DNA from: Desulfovibrio sp. | GTDB taxonomy: Bacteria; Desulfobacterota; Desulfovibrionia; Desulfovibrionales; Desulfovibrionaceae | Direction of reading: 5' to 3' | Length of the DNA stretch: 64,000 nt | Assembly (NCBI GenBank): GCA_031272405.1 | Contig: JAISTW010000050.1 | Coordinates: 40,623-104,622 of the forward strand | Shown: one piece after another, positions 38,659 through 47,581 of the stretch | Layout of the letters: every line of letters starts with the position of its first letter | How positions within the stretch are numbered: position 1 is the stretch's first letter | Notes under the pieces: generated by a model | What the model was told of the DNA's origin: nothing | What the model saw: the letters and a program-made list of their open reading frames with translations, nothing else | The model's database searches: none | Translations under genes and position numbers: made by a program

Positions 38659-39759
38659 TCAACCGGCGCTTTTGACAATGCGCCAGATATCGTTGAACGT
38701 GGCCAGCAGCATGAGGCAGACCAGCAGGGCGACGCCCAGGCGCATGGCATAGGCCTGCACCTGTCTGGCTATGGGACGTCTGAAGATGGTCTCCCACAGG
38801 CAAAAGACTATCTGCCCTCCGTCCAGCACAGGAATGGGCAGCAGATTCAAGATGCCCAGGTTCACGCTGATGAGCGCCGTAAGAGCCAGCAGACCGGCCA
38901 GCCCCTCATTGGCCTGTTGCCCCACAAGCTGCATGATCATAATGGGGCCGCCCACCTGATCCAGAGGCACAACCCGTTGAACCAGCTTGACCAGTCCCTG
39001 CCAGGTCAGAGAAATCATCCTACCGGCGTGATTCGCGCCCTCGCCGGCGGCGCTCCAGAAATCCAGCGGCCGCACAACCACCTTGCCCGAAGCCCGCACG
39101 CCGATGAGCCAGGCGTTTTCCTCATCGCCGAAAACGGTTTTGCGCGCAGACCTGAACGGATGGACAACGCAGCGCAAGGTAGTGAAATCGCCGTTGGAGG
39201 CCAGAGACGAAGCCGGGCGGGCGATCTCCAGGGACAGGGGTTGCCCCTCGCTCGCGTTGATGGCTTCGGACAGGTCCTCCCAGGAAGCCACGGCGATGCC
39301 GTTGATGCTGAGGATGCGGTCTCCGGCTTGCAGCCCGGCCGCGGCGGCCGGGCCGTCTTCGTTGACCGCGCCGATTTCGGGCAGCAGGGTTGTCGCGCCC
39401 CAACTGAAAGCCAGAAGCCAGCAGAGCAGCCAGGCCAGCAACATGTTGGCCAGAGGGCCGGCAGCCACCACAAGCAGGCGTTGCCAGGCCGGGCGCAGGG
39501 CAAAGGATTCCTCCGGGGTGAAGCCTTCGGGAATGTCTTCCTCGTCGCTTTCTCCCACCAGGGCGACATAACCGCCAAGAGGAACAAGGGACAATGCGTA
39601 TTCTGTTTTGCCGCGCCGCATTTTCAAAATTTTCGGACCAAAGCCCAGGGAAAAAACGGAGACGCCCATGCCCAACCCGCGGGCCACGGCAAAATGTCCA
39701 AGTTCATGGAAAAAAATAAGGCCGCCCAAAACGACGACGACGGCGAAAACTGTTGTCAT
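38659..39759 (-). CDS. rseP: site-2 zinc metalloprotease RseP (M50)
   Basis: 366-aa inner-membrane protease that cuts anti-sigma factors and leftover signal peptides. The zinc motif HELGHF is in the first helix, one PDZ domain lies in the middle (AGLQAGDRILSINGIAVASW) and the second metal site is in NLLPIPVLDGGQIVF. Four membrane segments are visible. It overlaps dxr by 4 bases, a common arrangement. Confidence 0.95.
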   Translation of the reverse strand: MTTVFAVVVVLGGLIFFHELGHFAVARGLGMGVSVFSLGFGPKILKMRRGKTEYALSLVPLGGYVALVGESDEEDIPEGFTPEESFALRPAWQRLLVVAAGPLANMLLAWLLCWLLAFSWGATTLLPEIGAVNEDGPAAAAGLQAGDRILSINGIAVASWEDLSEAINASEGQPLSLEIARPASSLASNGDFTTLRCVVHPFRSARKTVFGDEENAWLIGVRASGKVVVRPLDFWSAAGEGANHAGRMISLTWQGLVKLVQRVVPLDQVGGPIMIMQLVGQQANEGLAGLLALTALISVNLGILNLLPIPVLDGGQIVFCLWETIFRRPIARQVQAYAMRLGVALLVCLMLLATFNDIWRIVKSAG

Positions 39760-41069
39760 GCGGTGCTGTCCTTCTTCGCCAGTTTGAAAACCATTGCCCG
39801 GCTTTGGCGATCAAGCCGTTCAATGCGCTTCTCAAGGGCCTGCGCCTCTTTTTGGATATCGGGCAAACATGCGCCTGTCAAAGGCGGACAAAAGGGTTTG
39901 CCCATGTCATCGGGGTGGGCCGCGGCGTGGGCGCGCATGGCCGCTCCGATAAGACGCGGAATGTCTGGAAAGGCGATGTGGCCCTTGAGGAAAAGTTCCA
40001 CAGCCGCCTCATTGGCGGCATTCATGACCACGAGGAGGCCCCCGCGCATTGACAGGGCCTGACGCGCCAGATCAAGAGCCGGAAAGGCCTCCGCCTCAAA
40101 GAAAGCGAGGTGTCCTGTCCGGGCGAGATCCAGGCCCGGTACGCCCGAGGGCAGACTGAGCGGCCAAAGCATACAGGCGGCCAAAGGCATGCGCATGTCG
40201 GCCGTGCCCAGTTGGGCGAGCTGGGAGCCGTCGCCGAATTCCACCAGAGAATGCACCACGGACTGCGGATGTATGAGCACCCGAATTCTGGACGGAGGCA
40301 CTCCAAACAGGTGGAAAGCCTCGGCGATTTCCAGTCCCTTGTTCATCATGGTGGCGGAGTCAATGCTTATCTTTTTGCCCATAGGCCAGACAGGATGCCG
40401 CACGGCCTGCTCCGCCGTGACGCGGGTCAACTCCCCTTCGCTTTTGCCGAAAAACGGGCCGCCGGAGGCCGTGAGCAGGAGTTGCGCCGCTTCTTGACCG
40501 CGTCCCGCCAAACACTGAAAAATGGCGTTGTGCTCGGAATCCACCGGCAGAATTGCGGCCCCTGTGCGCCGGCAGATGCCTCTGACCAGATCGCCGGCGA
40601 GGACAAGCGATTCCTTGTTGGCCAAACAGATGACCTTGCCGGCCAGCGCGGCGGCAACGGTTCCGGCCAGCCCGGCCCCGCCCACCTGGGCCGACAGTAC
40701 GGTGCTCGCCGATGGTTCGAATGCGAGTTCCGCATAGCCCGTCGGGCCTTCAAGAACGCGCGGCGTGTAGCCTGGCGGCAGCAGAGATTTGAGTTTTCGC
40801 GCCGACTCGCCGTTCAGAACCGCCAGAAGAGGCGGACGAAAACGCGCCGCCTGTTCGGCCAGCCGCTCCACATTGACGGCGCAGGAAAGTCCCCGCACTT
40901 CGAACCTGTCAGCGTGTTCGGCGATAACGGCCAGGGCGTTGCGGCCTATGGAGCCCGTGGAACCCAGAATGGCGATGCTTCTGGGCCAGGCGCGCCGCCA
41001 TGCTTCAGAAGGAGGCGGGGAAATATAGGAAATGTTCGGGCCATCCAGCCCCGGCCACAAGTCCGCCAT
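39756..41069 (-). CDS. dxr: 1-deoxy-D-xylulose 5-phosphate reductoisomerase
   Basis: MEP-pathway enzyme making 2-C-methyl-D-erythritol 4-phosphate for isoprenoids. The NADPH motif SIAILGSTGSIGRNAL is near the start. The metal/substrate site is in PVDSEHNAIFQ, and IDSATMMNKGLEIAEA and HPQSVVHSLVEFGDGS are present. ATG at 41069 with GGAAAAG upstream is preferred over a TTG at 41081. It lies between cdsA and rseP. Confidence 0.96.
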   Translation of the reverse strand: MADLWPGLDGPNISYISPPPSEAWRRAWPRSIAILGSTGSIGRNALAVIAEHADRFEVRGLSCAVNVERLAEQAARFRPPLLAVLNGESARKLKSLLPPGYTPRVLEGPTGYAELAFEPSASTVLSAQVGGAGLAGTVAAALAGKVICLANKESLVLAGDLVRGICRRTGAAILPVDSEHNAIFQCLAGRGQEAAQLLLTASGGPFFGKSEGELTRVTAEQAVRHPVWPMGKKISIDSATMMNKGLEIAEAFHLFGVPPSRIRVLIHPQSVVHSLVEFGDGSQLAQLGTADMRMPLAACMLWPLSLPSGVPGLDLARTGHLAFFEAEAFPALDLARQALSMRGGLLVVMNAANEAAVELFLKGHIAFPDIPRLIGAAMRAHAAAHPDDMGKPFCPPLTGACLPDIQKEAQALEKRIERLDRQSRAMVFKLAKKDSTA

Positions 41070-41081
41070 GTTCTTTTCCAA

Positions 41082-41903
41082 TCAAAAAAAGAAAAACCAT
41101 TCATCCACCACGGCCACCATGGGCATGGCGAAGAGGATGCTGTCCGCTCTGTCCAGCATGCCGCCGTGTCCGGGCAGAATATTGCCGGAATCCTTGACGT
41201 GGACGGAGCGTTTCAGGGCCGATTCGAACAGATCCCCCAACTGGGCGAACGCGTTGACCACTATGCCCAGAAGGGCGAAAGAGAACCAGCCCAGCTTGCC
41301 GAAAATGGCCCCATAGACGGAGCAGAAAATCACACAGCCCACCAGACTGCCGATGGCGCCTTCCGAACTTTTGTGCGGGCTGACCCGCGGCCAGAGCTTG
41401 TGATGCCCCCAGCGCGTGCCCACAAACCAGGCGGCCGTATCGGATACGCCGACCGCGGCCAGCACGAAAATCAGCTTGACGTTGGAAAGGTAGGTCGCCG
41501 GCAAAAGCAGCAGCGGCACATAGGCCAGACCAACCAGAAATATTCCGCTGGAAGCGAAGGCGCTGTCTTCTTCCACCACATCCCAGCGAAAGAGAAAACT
41601 CATGGAGGCCAGCACAAAGCCGGCGCCCAGGCAGACCAGGGCGTCCTGCGGGCGCCGGTTCCAGGTCAGCACTATCATGGCGCAGCCCAGAGCAAGACCG
41701 AAAATACGGCTGGTCAGGCGCTTTTTCGGGCCCCAGAACAGACTGTAAAATTCCCACAGACACAGGGACGAAACCAGCAGCACGGCAAAAAGAAGCGTCC
41801 ATCCTCTGAGCAAAAGCACACCGGCAAGAGCGGCAATCAGGGCCAGCCCCGTGGCTATGCGGGGCGCTTCCTGGATGCGGCTGACACGGGAAACGGAATT
41901 CAT
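41082..41903 (-). CDS. cdsA: phosphatidate cytidylyltransferase CdsA
   Basis: 273-aa polytopic membrane enzyme that makes CDP-diacylglycerol. About seven hydrophobic segments are visible. The family signature region reads VGVSDTAAWFVGTRWGHHKL followed by SPHKSSEGAIGSLVG and PGHGGMLDRADSILFAMP. It lies between uppS and dxr, as in many bacteria. Confidence 0.94.
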   Translation of the reverse strand: MNSVSRVSRIQEAPRIATGLALIAALAGVLLLRGWTLLFAVLLVSSLCLWEFYSLFWGPKKRLTSRIFGLALGCAMIVLTWNRRPQDALVCLGAGFVLASMSFLFRWDVVEEDSAFASSGIFLVGLAYVPLLLLPATYLSNVKLIFVLAAVGVSDTAAWFVGTRWGHHKLWPRVSPHKSSEGAIGSLVGCVIFCSVYGAIFGKLGWFSFALLGIVVNAFAQLGDLFESALKRSVHVKDSGNILPGHGGMLDRADSILFAMPMVAVVDEWFFFF

Positions 41904-41933
41904 GCGAAAATCCTTGTCTCATGCTTTCTTGTT

Positions 41934-42626
41934 TCAAACAGTTCCGAAACGCCGGGAGCGGGAGGCGTAATCCTCAAGCGCCGCGCGCAGATGCACTTCA
42001 CCGAAATCGGGCCAGTAAGCCGGCGTGAAGTGCAGTTCCGCATAGGCGCATTGGTAGAGGAGAAAATTGCTCAGGCGCAACTCCCCGCCGGTGCGGATCA
42101 ACAGGTCCGGATCTGGCTGGCCTCCTGTATACAGACGTTCCGCCAGGCTCAGCTCCGTCACATCTTCCGGCCTTGCGCCTTCACGGACAAAGCTTTGCGC
42201 CGCGCGCACAAGCTCAGCCCGCGCGCCGTAATTGAGCGCGAGGTTGAGCGTCATGGCCTTGCCGCCAGCCGTCCTTTTGATGCCGCGGACGAGGGCGGCG
42301 CGCGCCGTCGCCGGCAGGGCTTCCATGCCGCCAAGCACATTCAGGGCAATGCCTTTTTCTGCCATTAGAGGAACTTCCGTTCCCAAAAATTCCCGCAACA
42401 GACTGAAGAGATGTAAAATTTCAGCCTTTGGTCTTCCCCAGTTCTCACTGGAAAAGGTATACAGAGTCACATGCCTTATGCCCAGTTCCCGACACAGGGT
42501 TATGACGCGTCGCGCGGCTTCGGCGCCGGCCCTGTGCCCGTCCGCGCGCGGCAACCCGCGCGCTTCAGCCCAGCGGCCGTTGCCGTCCATGATAAAGGCG
42601 ATATGCGCCGGCAGGTGCTGGGGCAT
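41934..42626 (-). CDS. uppS: undecaprenyl diphosphate synthase
   Basis: 230-aa cis-prenyltransferase making the C55 carrier lipid for wall and glycan synthesis. Motifs HIAFIMDGNGRWAEARGL, TLYTFSSENWGRP and LLIRTGGELRLSNFLLYQCA are intact. The ATG at 42626 overlaps the frr stop (TGATG), so the two are coupled. Confidence 0.96.
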   Translation of the reverse strand: MPQHLPAHIAFIMDGNGRWAEARGLPRADGHRAGAEAARRVITLCRELGIRHVTLYTFSSENWGRPKAEILHLFSLLREFLGTEVPLMAEKGIALNVLGGMEALPATARAALVRGIKRTAGGKAMTLNLALNYGARAELVRAAQSFVREGARPEDVTELSLAERLYTGGQPDPDLLIRTGGELRLSNFLLYQCAYAELHFTPAYWPDFGEVHLRAALEDYASRSRRFGTV

Positions 42627-43186
42627 CAAATATCCATGATCTCTTTTTCTTTGGCCGCGCACTTCTTTTCCACGTCAGCCACGAATCTGTCCGTCAGTTT
42701 CTGCACCTCGTCCGTGGATTTTTTCAGCTCGTCCTCGGTAATTTGTTTGTCCTTCTCAAGCTTTTTCAGCGTCTCATTGGCGTCGCGGCGCACATTGCGC
42801 ACAGCCACTCTGGCCTCCTCGCTGTACTTGCGGGCCACCTTGACAAGCTCCTTGCGCCGCTCCTCGGTCAGGGGGGGCATGACGATGCGCACGATTTTGC
42901 CGTCATTGACCGGGGTGAGCCCCAGATCAGACTTGAGCAGGGCCTTTTCCACGGCGGCGAGTCCGCTTTTGTCCCAAGGCTGTATGGTGATGGTGCGGCT
43001 GTCCGGCACGGCTATGGAGGCCATTTGCCCCAGAGGCGTGGGCGTTCCGTAATAGTCCGCCTTGATGTCCTCCACAAGGGTTGCGGATGCCCGGCCCGTG
43101 CGCAGCTTGGAAAAATCACGCGTCAGGGAGGTCATGGCTTTTTCCATTTTCTCCTCGGCGGTCAAAATCGTGGTTTCCATATCCAT
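42626..43186 (-). CDS. frr: ribosome recycling factor
   Basis: 186-aa factor that, with EF-G, splits post-termination ribosomes. The three-helix bundle sequence is typical: [40 protein letters not shown] and the C-terminal Lys/Glu-rich helix. GAGG lies 8 bases before the ATG. Standard pyrH-frr-uppS order. Confidence 0.97.
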   Translation of the reverse strand: MDMETTILTAEEKMEKAMTSLTRDFSKLRTGRASATLVEDIKADYYGTPTPLGQMASIAVPDSRTITIQPWDKSGLAAVEKALLKSDLGLTPVNDGKIVRIVMPPLTEERRKELVKVARKYSEEARVAVRNVRRDANETLKKLEKDKQITEDELKKSTDEVQKLTDRFVADVEKKCAAKEKEIMDI

Positions 43187-43239
43187 AGCGTATACCTCAT
43201 GACATGATGACTGTTTTTTCGCTGTAACAGGCGGGCGGC

Positions 43240-43956
43240 TCAGCGTCCGCTCACAAGAGTTCCCACGCTTTCGCCGGACACGGCCCGGCGTATGTCCCCG
43301 CCGAACATGCGGCAGACGATGATAGGCAGGTTGTTGTCCCGCACCAGGGCAATGGCCGTGGCGTCCATCACGCCCAGATGTCGGGCGAGAGTTTCATCAT
43401 AGCTCAGATTGTCAAACTTGACGGCATCGGCGTGCAGGGTGGGATCCTTGTCGTAAATGCCGTCAACCTTGGTGGCCTTGATGATGGCGTCGCATTTGAG
43501 TTCCATGCCCCGCAGGGCCGCGGTGGTGTCCGTGGTGAAATAGGGATTGCCCGTGCCCGCCGCGCAGATCACCACGCGCCCCTTTTCCAGATGACGCAAA
43601 GCCCTGCGGCGGACAAAAGGCTCGCACACCTCGCGCATGGAGATGGCCGAGAGCACGCGCGTGGGGTAACCCTGCTTTTCCAGCATGTCCTGCACGGCCA
43701 GAGCGTTGAGCACAGTGGCCAACATGCCCATATAGTCCGCCGAAGAGCGTTCCATGCCCTTGGCCGAGCCCGACAGACCGCGAAAAATATTGCCTCCGCC
43801 GATCACCAGGGCCATCTCCGTGCCCATGTCCAGCACAGTTCCGATTTCCCGGCAAATGGCGGAAACCGTGTCCGGGTCAATGCCGTTTTTTTCTTCTCCG
43901 GCCAAAACTTCGCCGCTCAGTTTCAGCAGCACCCGCTTGTATTTTGGTGTCGGCAT
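43240..43956 (-). CDS. pyrH: uridylate kinase
   Basis: 238-aa UMP kinase of the amino-acid kinase fold: [36 protein letters not shown] and [17 protein letters not shown] are visible. ATG at 43956 is used because AGAGG lies upstream and [13 protein letters not shown] is the family start. tsf and rpsB, which usually precede pyrH, are missing; the sulfonate island lies there instead. Confidence 0.96.
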   Translation of the reverse strand: MPTPKYKRVLLKLSGEVLAGEEKNGIDPDTVSAICREIGTVLDMGTEMALVIGGGNIFRGLSGSAKGMERSSADYMGMLATVLNALAVQDMLEKQGYPTRVLSAISMREVCEPFVRRRALRHLEKGRVVICAAGTGNPYFTTDTTAALRGMELKCDAIIKATKVDGIYDKDPTLHADAVKFDNLSYDETLARHLGVMDATAIALVRDNNLPIIVCRMFGGDIRRAVSGESVGTLVSGR

Positions 43957-44133
43957 GAAGGCCTCTCGCTGTATTGACAGGATAGTTTTTACAAACGGCG
44001 TAAGCATAGCAGAAAAACGCCGCGCCTTAAAGCAAATATTTGATGGAGATTAAAATCAATGATTCAAGTATATTATACTGAAGCGCAAGTGGTGTTCATC
44101 TGTCCAGGTCTATCTTTATGATATCTCCGTCTA

Positions 44134-45030
44134 TTACCCCCGGTATTGCACTCCCAGCGCTTGCTCAAACACCTTGATCATGGCGCCTTTATCCTCTTTG
44201 CCCAGCCCCATGAGCAGCGCCTTCTGGTAGGTGGCGGTAGCCGCCGCCAGCACGGGGAGGGGGATGCCCTCCGTCGCGGAAATCAGCGCCCCACTGACAA
44301 GGTCTTTATAGGCATGGCCCAGAGGGAAGCCTTCGCTGAATCCGCCTTTCAGGATGCGCGGGATGAAGAACTCCGAAGCGTGGCTGCGTCCGGTGCCGCT
44401 GTTGACGATTTCTCCCGTCTTCACCGGGTCAAGGCCCAGCTTTACGGACATGGGCAGTATCTCGGCCAGAGCGGCCGCGTTGATGTCAAAAAGCAACTGG
44501 TTGATGAGCTTGGTTAACTGGCCGCACCCAGTGCCGCCCACATGCAGAATTTTGTTGCCGATGCGCCGGAAAAACGGCATTATCAGTTCAATGTCCTCTT
44601 CTTTTCCTCCCACCATGACGGAGAGCGTGCCGTCTTTGGCCCGTGCCTCCATGCCGGACACGGGGGCGTCCAGAAAGGCGACGTCCCTTTCCCGGCAGGC
44701 CGCCGCCACATCTTTTGTCAGGGAATAGCTTATGGTGCTGCAATCCACGACGCTCTGCCCCCTGCCCATGCAAAGCGCAAGCCCTCCTTCACCCAGCATG
44801 ACGCTTTTCACAGCCGCGTCGCCGGGCAGACAGAGAAACACTATGTCATTTCCGGCCAGATCAGAGATCCGCGTCGTGCCGCGTACCCCTTTCTTGCGAA
44901 AGGGGGCCAGACTTTCCTCATGCCGGGCGCAGACAGTCATATCCACATCTGGGCCAAGAAGATTCCAGGCCATATGCCTGCCCATCTGTCCCAGGCCCAC
45001 GAAGCCTATCGCCGTTTTTCCGCAGCTCAT
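44134..45030 (-). CDS. beta-hydroxyacid dehydrogenase family oxidoreductase
   Basis: 298-aa NAD(P)-dependent dehydrogenase of the 3-hydroxyisobutyrate / tartronate semialdehyde / sulfolactaldehyde reductase family. The Rossmann motif GLGQMG (residues 12-17), the substrate motif DAPVSG (121-126) and the catalytic Lys174 in the QLTKLINQ stretch are all present. Start 45030 has GGGAG 8 bases upstream. It is the last gene after islA-islB-activator. By context it could reduce sulfoacetaldehyde (to isethionate) or a related sulfonated aldehyde, as the YihU branch does for sulfolactaldehyde; this is inference only. Confidence 0.87.
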   Translation of the reverse strand: MSCGKTAIGFVGLGQMGRHMAWNLLGPDVDMTVCARHEESLAPFRKKGVRGTTRISDLAGNDIVFLCLPGDAAVKSVMLGEGGLALCMGRGQSVVDCSTISYSLTKDVAAACRERDVAFLDAPVSGMEARAKDGTLSVMVGGKEEDIELIMPFFRRIGNKILHVGGTGCGQLTKLINQLLFDINAAALAEILPMSVKLGLDPVKTGEIVNSGTGRSHASEFFIPRILKGGFSEGFPLGHAYKDLVSGALISATEGIPLPVLAAATATYQKALLMGLGKEDKGAMIKVFEQALGVQYRG

Positions 45031-45092
45031 GGCGCAACGCTCCCACAACTTTTTGGCGCTACAACCGGCGCCCCCTGCCCAAAAGAGAAAGA

Positions 45093-46550
45093 TTACCGGT
45101 GTGTCCCGCCGTTTTCTTCTCCGGCAGCTTCTTCCTTTCTGCGTCCGTCCTGGGGAATATCGGAACACTCCTGGATTTTACGGAAAATGGTGCTGCGGTT
45201 GATCTGAAAAAGGTCGGCCACTTTTCGAATTGAACCGTATTCTTCTATAGCTCTGAGCAAAAAATCGCGTTCGAGTTCGGCCATAATCTGTTTCAGGGGA
45301 CGGCGCGCTGTTGGAAGGGGCAAGGAAATGGCGCCTTTTTCCTGAGAACCGCCCGAGATGTAAGAGGGCAAATCGCGGGGGGCGATAAGCGGCCCTTTGT
45401 GTGTGATGACAAGACTGTGGACAAGGTTTTGTAACTCCCGAACGTTGCCCGGCCAGGAGTAACGGGTGAGCATTTCCAGAACGACGTCCATGAAGGTCGC
45501 GACTTTTCTGTATTTCGCAGTGTACATCTGTAAAAATTGCCGCGCAAGGGGCCGGATGTCTTCCGGCCGTTCCCGCAAGGGGGGGATACGCAGTATGGCG
45601 ACATTGAGGCGATAATACAGATCCCGGCGGAATGTGCCTTTGTCCACGCATTGCGACAAATCTCTGTTGGTGGCCGCAATGATGCGCACGTCAATGTTGC
45701 GGGGAGAGGAAGAGCCGACCCGTACAATTTCACCATCCTGCAATACCCGCAACAGTCGGGACTGCATGGCGAGGGGGAGTTCCCCGATTTCATCAAGAAA
45801 CACTGTTCCGCCATCGGCAATTTCAAAATATCCCGCCTTGCCCTTGCTGGAAGCGCCGGTGAACGCCCCGGGCATGTAACCGAACATCTCCGACTCCGTC
45901 AATGTTTCGGAAATACCTCCGCAGTCCACCTTGAGCAGCATTTTGTCGTGCCTGTGACTGTAACTGTGCACAAGCCGGCCAAAGACATCCTTGCCCACTC
46001 CTGTCTCTCCAAGGATCAGGACAGTGGCGTCTGTTTCCGCGACACGGCGCAGCGTGGCCATGAGAGAGGTCATGAGGGGGCTTTCAAAGACGGGTTCCGG
46101 GGTTTTGGCCTGCTCCTGAGCGATGAAGGCCAGCTGTCCGTTCATTTGTTCGATCAAACGGCGCTGTTCGGTCATCTGTTCGCTCATCTGCATAAGCAGG
46201 GTGGTATCCCGGGCAAAGGTCACCACGAGAACAAGTTTGCCGGATTCGTTGAAAACGGGGAAACCGGACAGCACCAACTGCTTTCCGTTGCGCAATGTCT
46301 GCACATGGGTGGCCGGTTTGCCCGTAGCCACGATTTCCGGATTGAGGACGTAGTCAAAAACTCCCTCCTCAACCAGCGCGCGCACATTTTTCCCTTTGAG
46401 GCTTTCCTGGGTCAGGCCCGTGAGGTGCTCGTACATCCTGTTCACCCGCACAGTAGTCCCCTGCGGGTCGGAAATGAACAGACCATCGGGCAGAGAGTCG
46501 AGGATGCACTCAAAATGTTTGGACAGGTATTCCGTCGGCAGACTTCTCAT
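45093..46550 (-). CDS. PAS-containing sigma-54-dependent transcriptional activator
   Basis: 485-aa bacterial enhancer-binding protein. A PAS domain (about residues 12-120, ILDSLPDGLFISDPQG) is followed by a short coiled coil and the AAA+ domain, with Walker A GETGVGKD (181-188), GAFTGA (228-233) for sigma-54 contact and GTVFLDEIGELPL. The C-terminal Fis-type helix-turn-helix is IRKVADLFQINRSTIFRKIQ. It is encoded 26 bases after islB and is the obvious regulator of the two sigma-54 promoters found upstream. What the PAS domain senses is unknown. Confidence 0.94.
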   Translation of the reverse strand: MRSLPTEYLSKHFECILDSLPDGLFISDPQGTTVRVNRMYEHLTGLTQESLKGKNVRALVEEGVFDYVLNPEIVATGKPATHVQTLRNGKQLVLSGFPVFNESGKLVLVVTFARDTTLLMQMSEQMTEQRRLIEQMNGQLAFIAQEQAKTPEPVFESPLMTSLMATLRRVAETDATVLILGETGVGKDVFGRLVHSYSHRHDKMLLKVDCGGISETLTESEMFGYMPGAFTGASSKGKAGYFEIADGGTVFLDEIGELPLAMQSRLLRVLQDGEIVRVGSSSPRNIDVRIIAATNRDLSQCVDKGTFRRDLYYRLNVAILRIPPLRERPEDIRPLARQFLQMYTAKYRKVATFMDVVLEMLTRYSWPGNVRELQNLVHSLVITHKGPLIAPRDLPSYISGGSQEKGAISLPLPTARRPLKQIMAELERDFLLRAIEEYGSIRKVADLFQINRSTIFRKIQECSDIPQDGRRKEEAAGEENGGTHR

Positions 46551-46576
46551 GAGCCGCCTCTTTGGGCTGGGGTAAA

Positions 46577-47518
46577 TCAGGGACTGCGAAAGCGCTCCTT
46601 GAGAATGTCGCGCGCAGTTGATTCTACACGAGACATTATGGTCTTGTCCAGCGTCACGTCCCCCATGGAGCAGGAACGATCCAAAAACACATACTTTTGG
46701 GTTCCGAGCCTGTGGTAGGGGAGCAATTCGTAGCGTACCTGTTCATAAGGTTTCAGGAAGGCGGCAATGGCGGCAATGGCTTCTTCGTTGTCGTTAAAGC
46801 CCGGAATAACAGGGGTGCGGGCCAGCAACCTCAGATCGGGGAATTCTTCCGCCAGAATACGGAAATTTTCAAGAATGCGGGCATTGGGCGCTCCGGTGTT
46901 GGCTTCGTGCACAGCGCTGTCCATATGCTTTAAATCAAACAGGATGTCGTCAAGCAATACCCTTGCCTGACGCAGCGTTTCCGGCTGCGCCATGCCCGAT
47001 GTTTCCATGGCGGTCTTGAGACGGCGTCGTTTCGCTTCCTGGAGCAAGGCAAGGGTAAAATCTCCCTGATAGAGAGGTTCGCCGCCGGACAGCGTCATAC
47101 CGCCGCCGGAGCGGTTATAGAAAGCCGCATCCTGCTCCACCGTCCGTAACACATCGTCCACGGACATATTTTTTCCGTAAGCGACAAGCGCCTGGGCAGG
47201 ACAGGCGTCCACACAGGGTCTGTGGCAGCCCTGGCAACGCGTTCGCTCAATGTCCAGAGTCGCGTCCTGCCGACGGGTAAGCGCGTTGCGCACGCAGACT
47301 GCGGGGCAACGGACACATTTGTCCAGTCCCAGACACCTGCCCTTGTTATAGGCCAGTTCTGTCTGGTTGCTCTGAGATTCCGGATTGCTGCACCAACGGC
47401 AGGAAAGAGGGCAACCCTTGAGAAAAACGATAGTTCTGATGCCCGGTCCGTCATGGACCGAATACTTTTGGATGTTGAACACCAACCCTGTATGCCTACG
47501 ATCGGCGGCGGAAGACAT
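46577..47518 (-). CDS. islB: glycyl-radical enzyme activase (IslB-type)
   Basis: 313-aa radical-SAM protein that installs the glycyl radical on IslA. The CxxxCxxC cluster motif is in KGCPLSCRWCSNPES, after the start VHDGPGIRTIVFLKG. Two more ferredoxin-like clusters lie in an insert (CLGLDKCVRCPAVC and CQGCHRPCVDAC), as in activases of the larger eliminase-type enzymes. TLSGGEPLYQ is the SAM-binding GGE. AAGGGA precedes the ATG at 47518. It lies 63 bases after islA, separated by a stem-loop. Confidence 0.92.
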   Translation of the reverse strand: MSSAADRRHTGLVFNIQKYSVHDGPGIRTIVFLKGCPLSCRWCSNPESQSNQTELAYNKGRCLGLDKCVRCPAVCVRNALTRRQDATLDIERTRCQGCHRPCVDACPAQALVAYGKNMSVDDVLRTVEQDAAFYNRSGGGMTLSGGEPLYQGDFTLALLQEAKRRRLKTAMETSGMAQPETLRQARVLLDDILFDLKHMDSAVHEANTGAPNARILENFRILAEEFPDLRLLARTPVIPGFNDNEEAIAAIAAFLKPYEQVRYELLPYHRLGTQKYVFLDRSCSMGDVTLDKTIMSRVESTARDILKERFRSP

Positions 47519-47532
47519 ACGTGTCCCTTTGC

Positions 47533-47565
47533 GCCGGCGGCGTCCTGCAAAAGGACGCCGTCGGC
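47533..47565 (-). repeat. strong stem-loop between islA and islB
   Basis: 13-bp inverted repeat (12 of 13 pairs, GCCGGCGGCGTCC and GGACGCCGTCGGC) with a 7-base loop. On the minus strand no U-run follows, so it is not a standard terminator. It may protect the 3' end of islA mRNA or reduce read-through, giving more lyase than activase. Confidence 0.7.
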
Positions 47566-47581
47566 CTTGTTTTAGGCCAGC

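Noticed and set aside
40110-42368. Open frame of 752 codons on the plus strand
   Set aside because: It runs antisense across dxr, cdsA and uppS, all with intact family motifs; the text is His/Gly/Arg-rich without domains.
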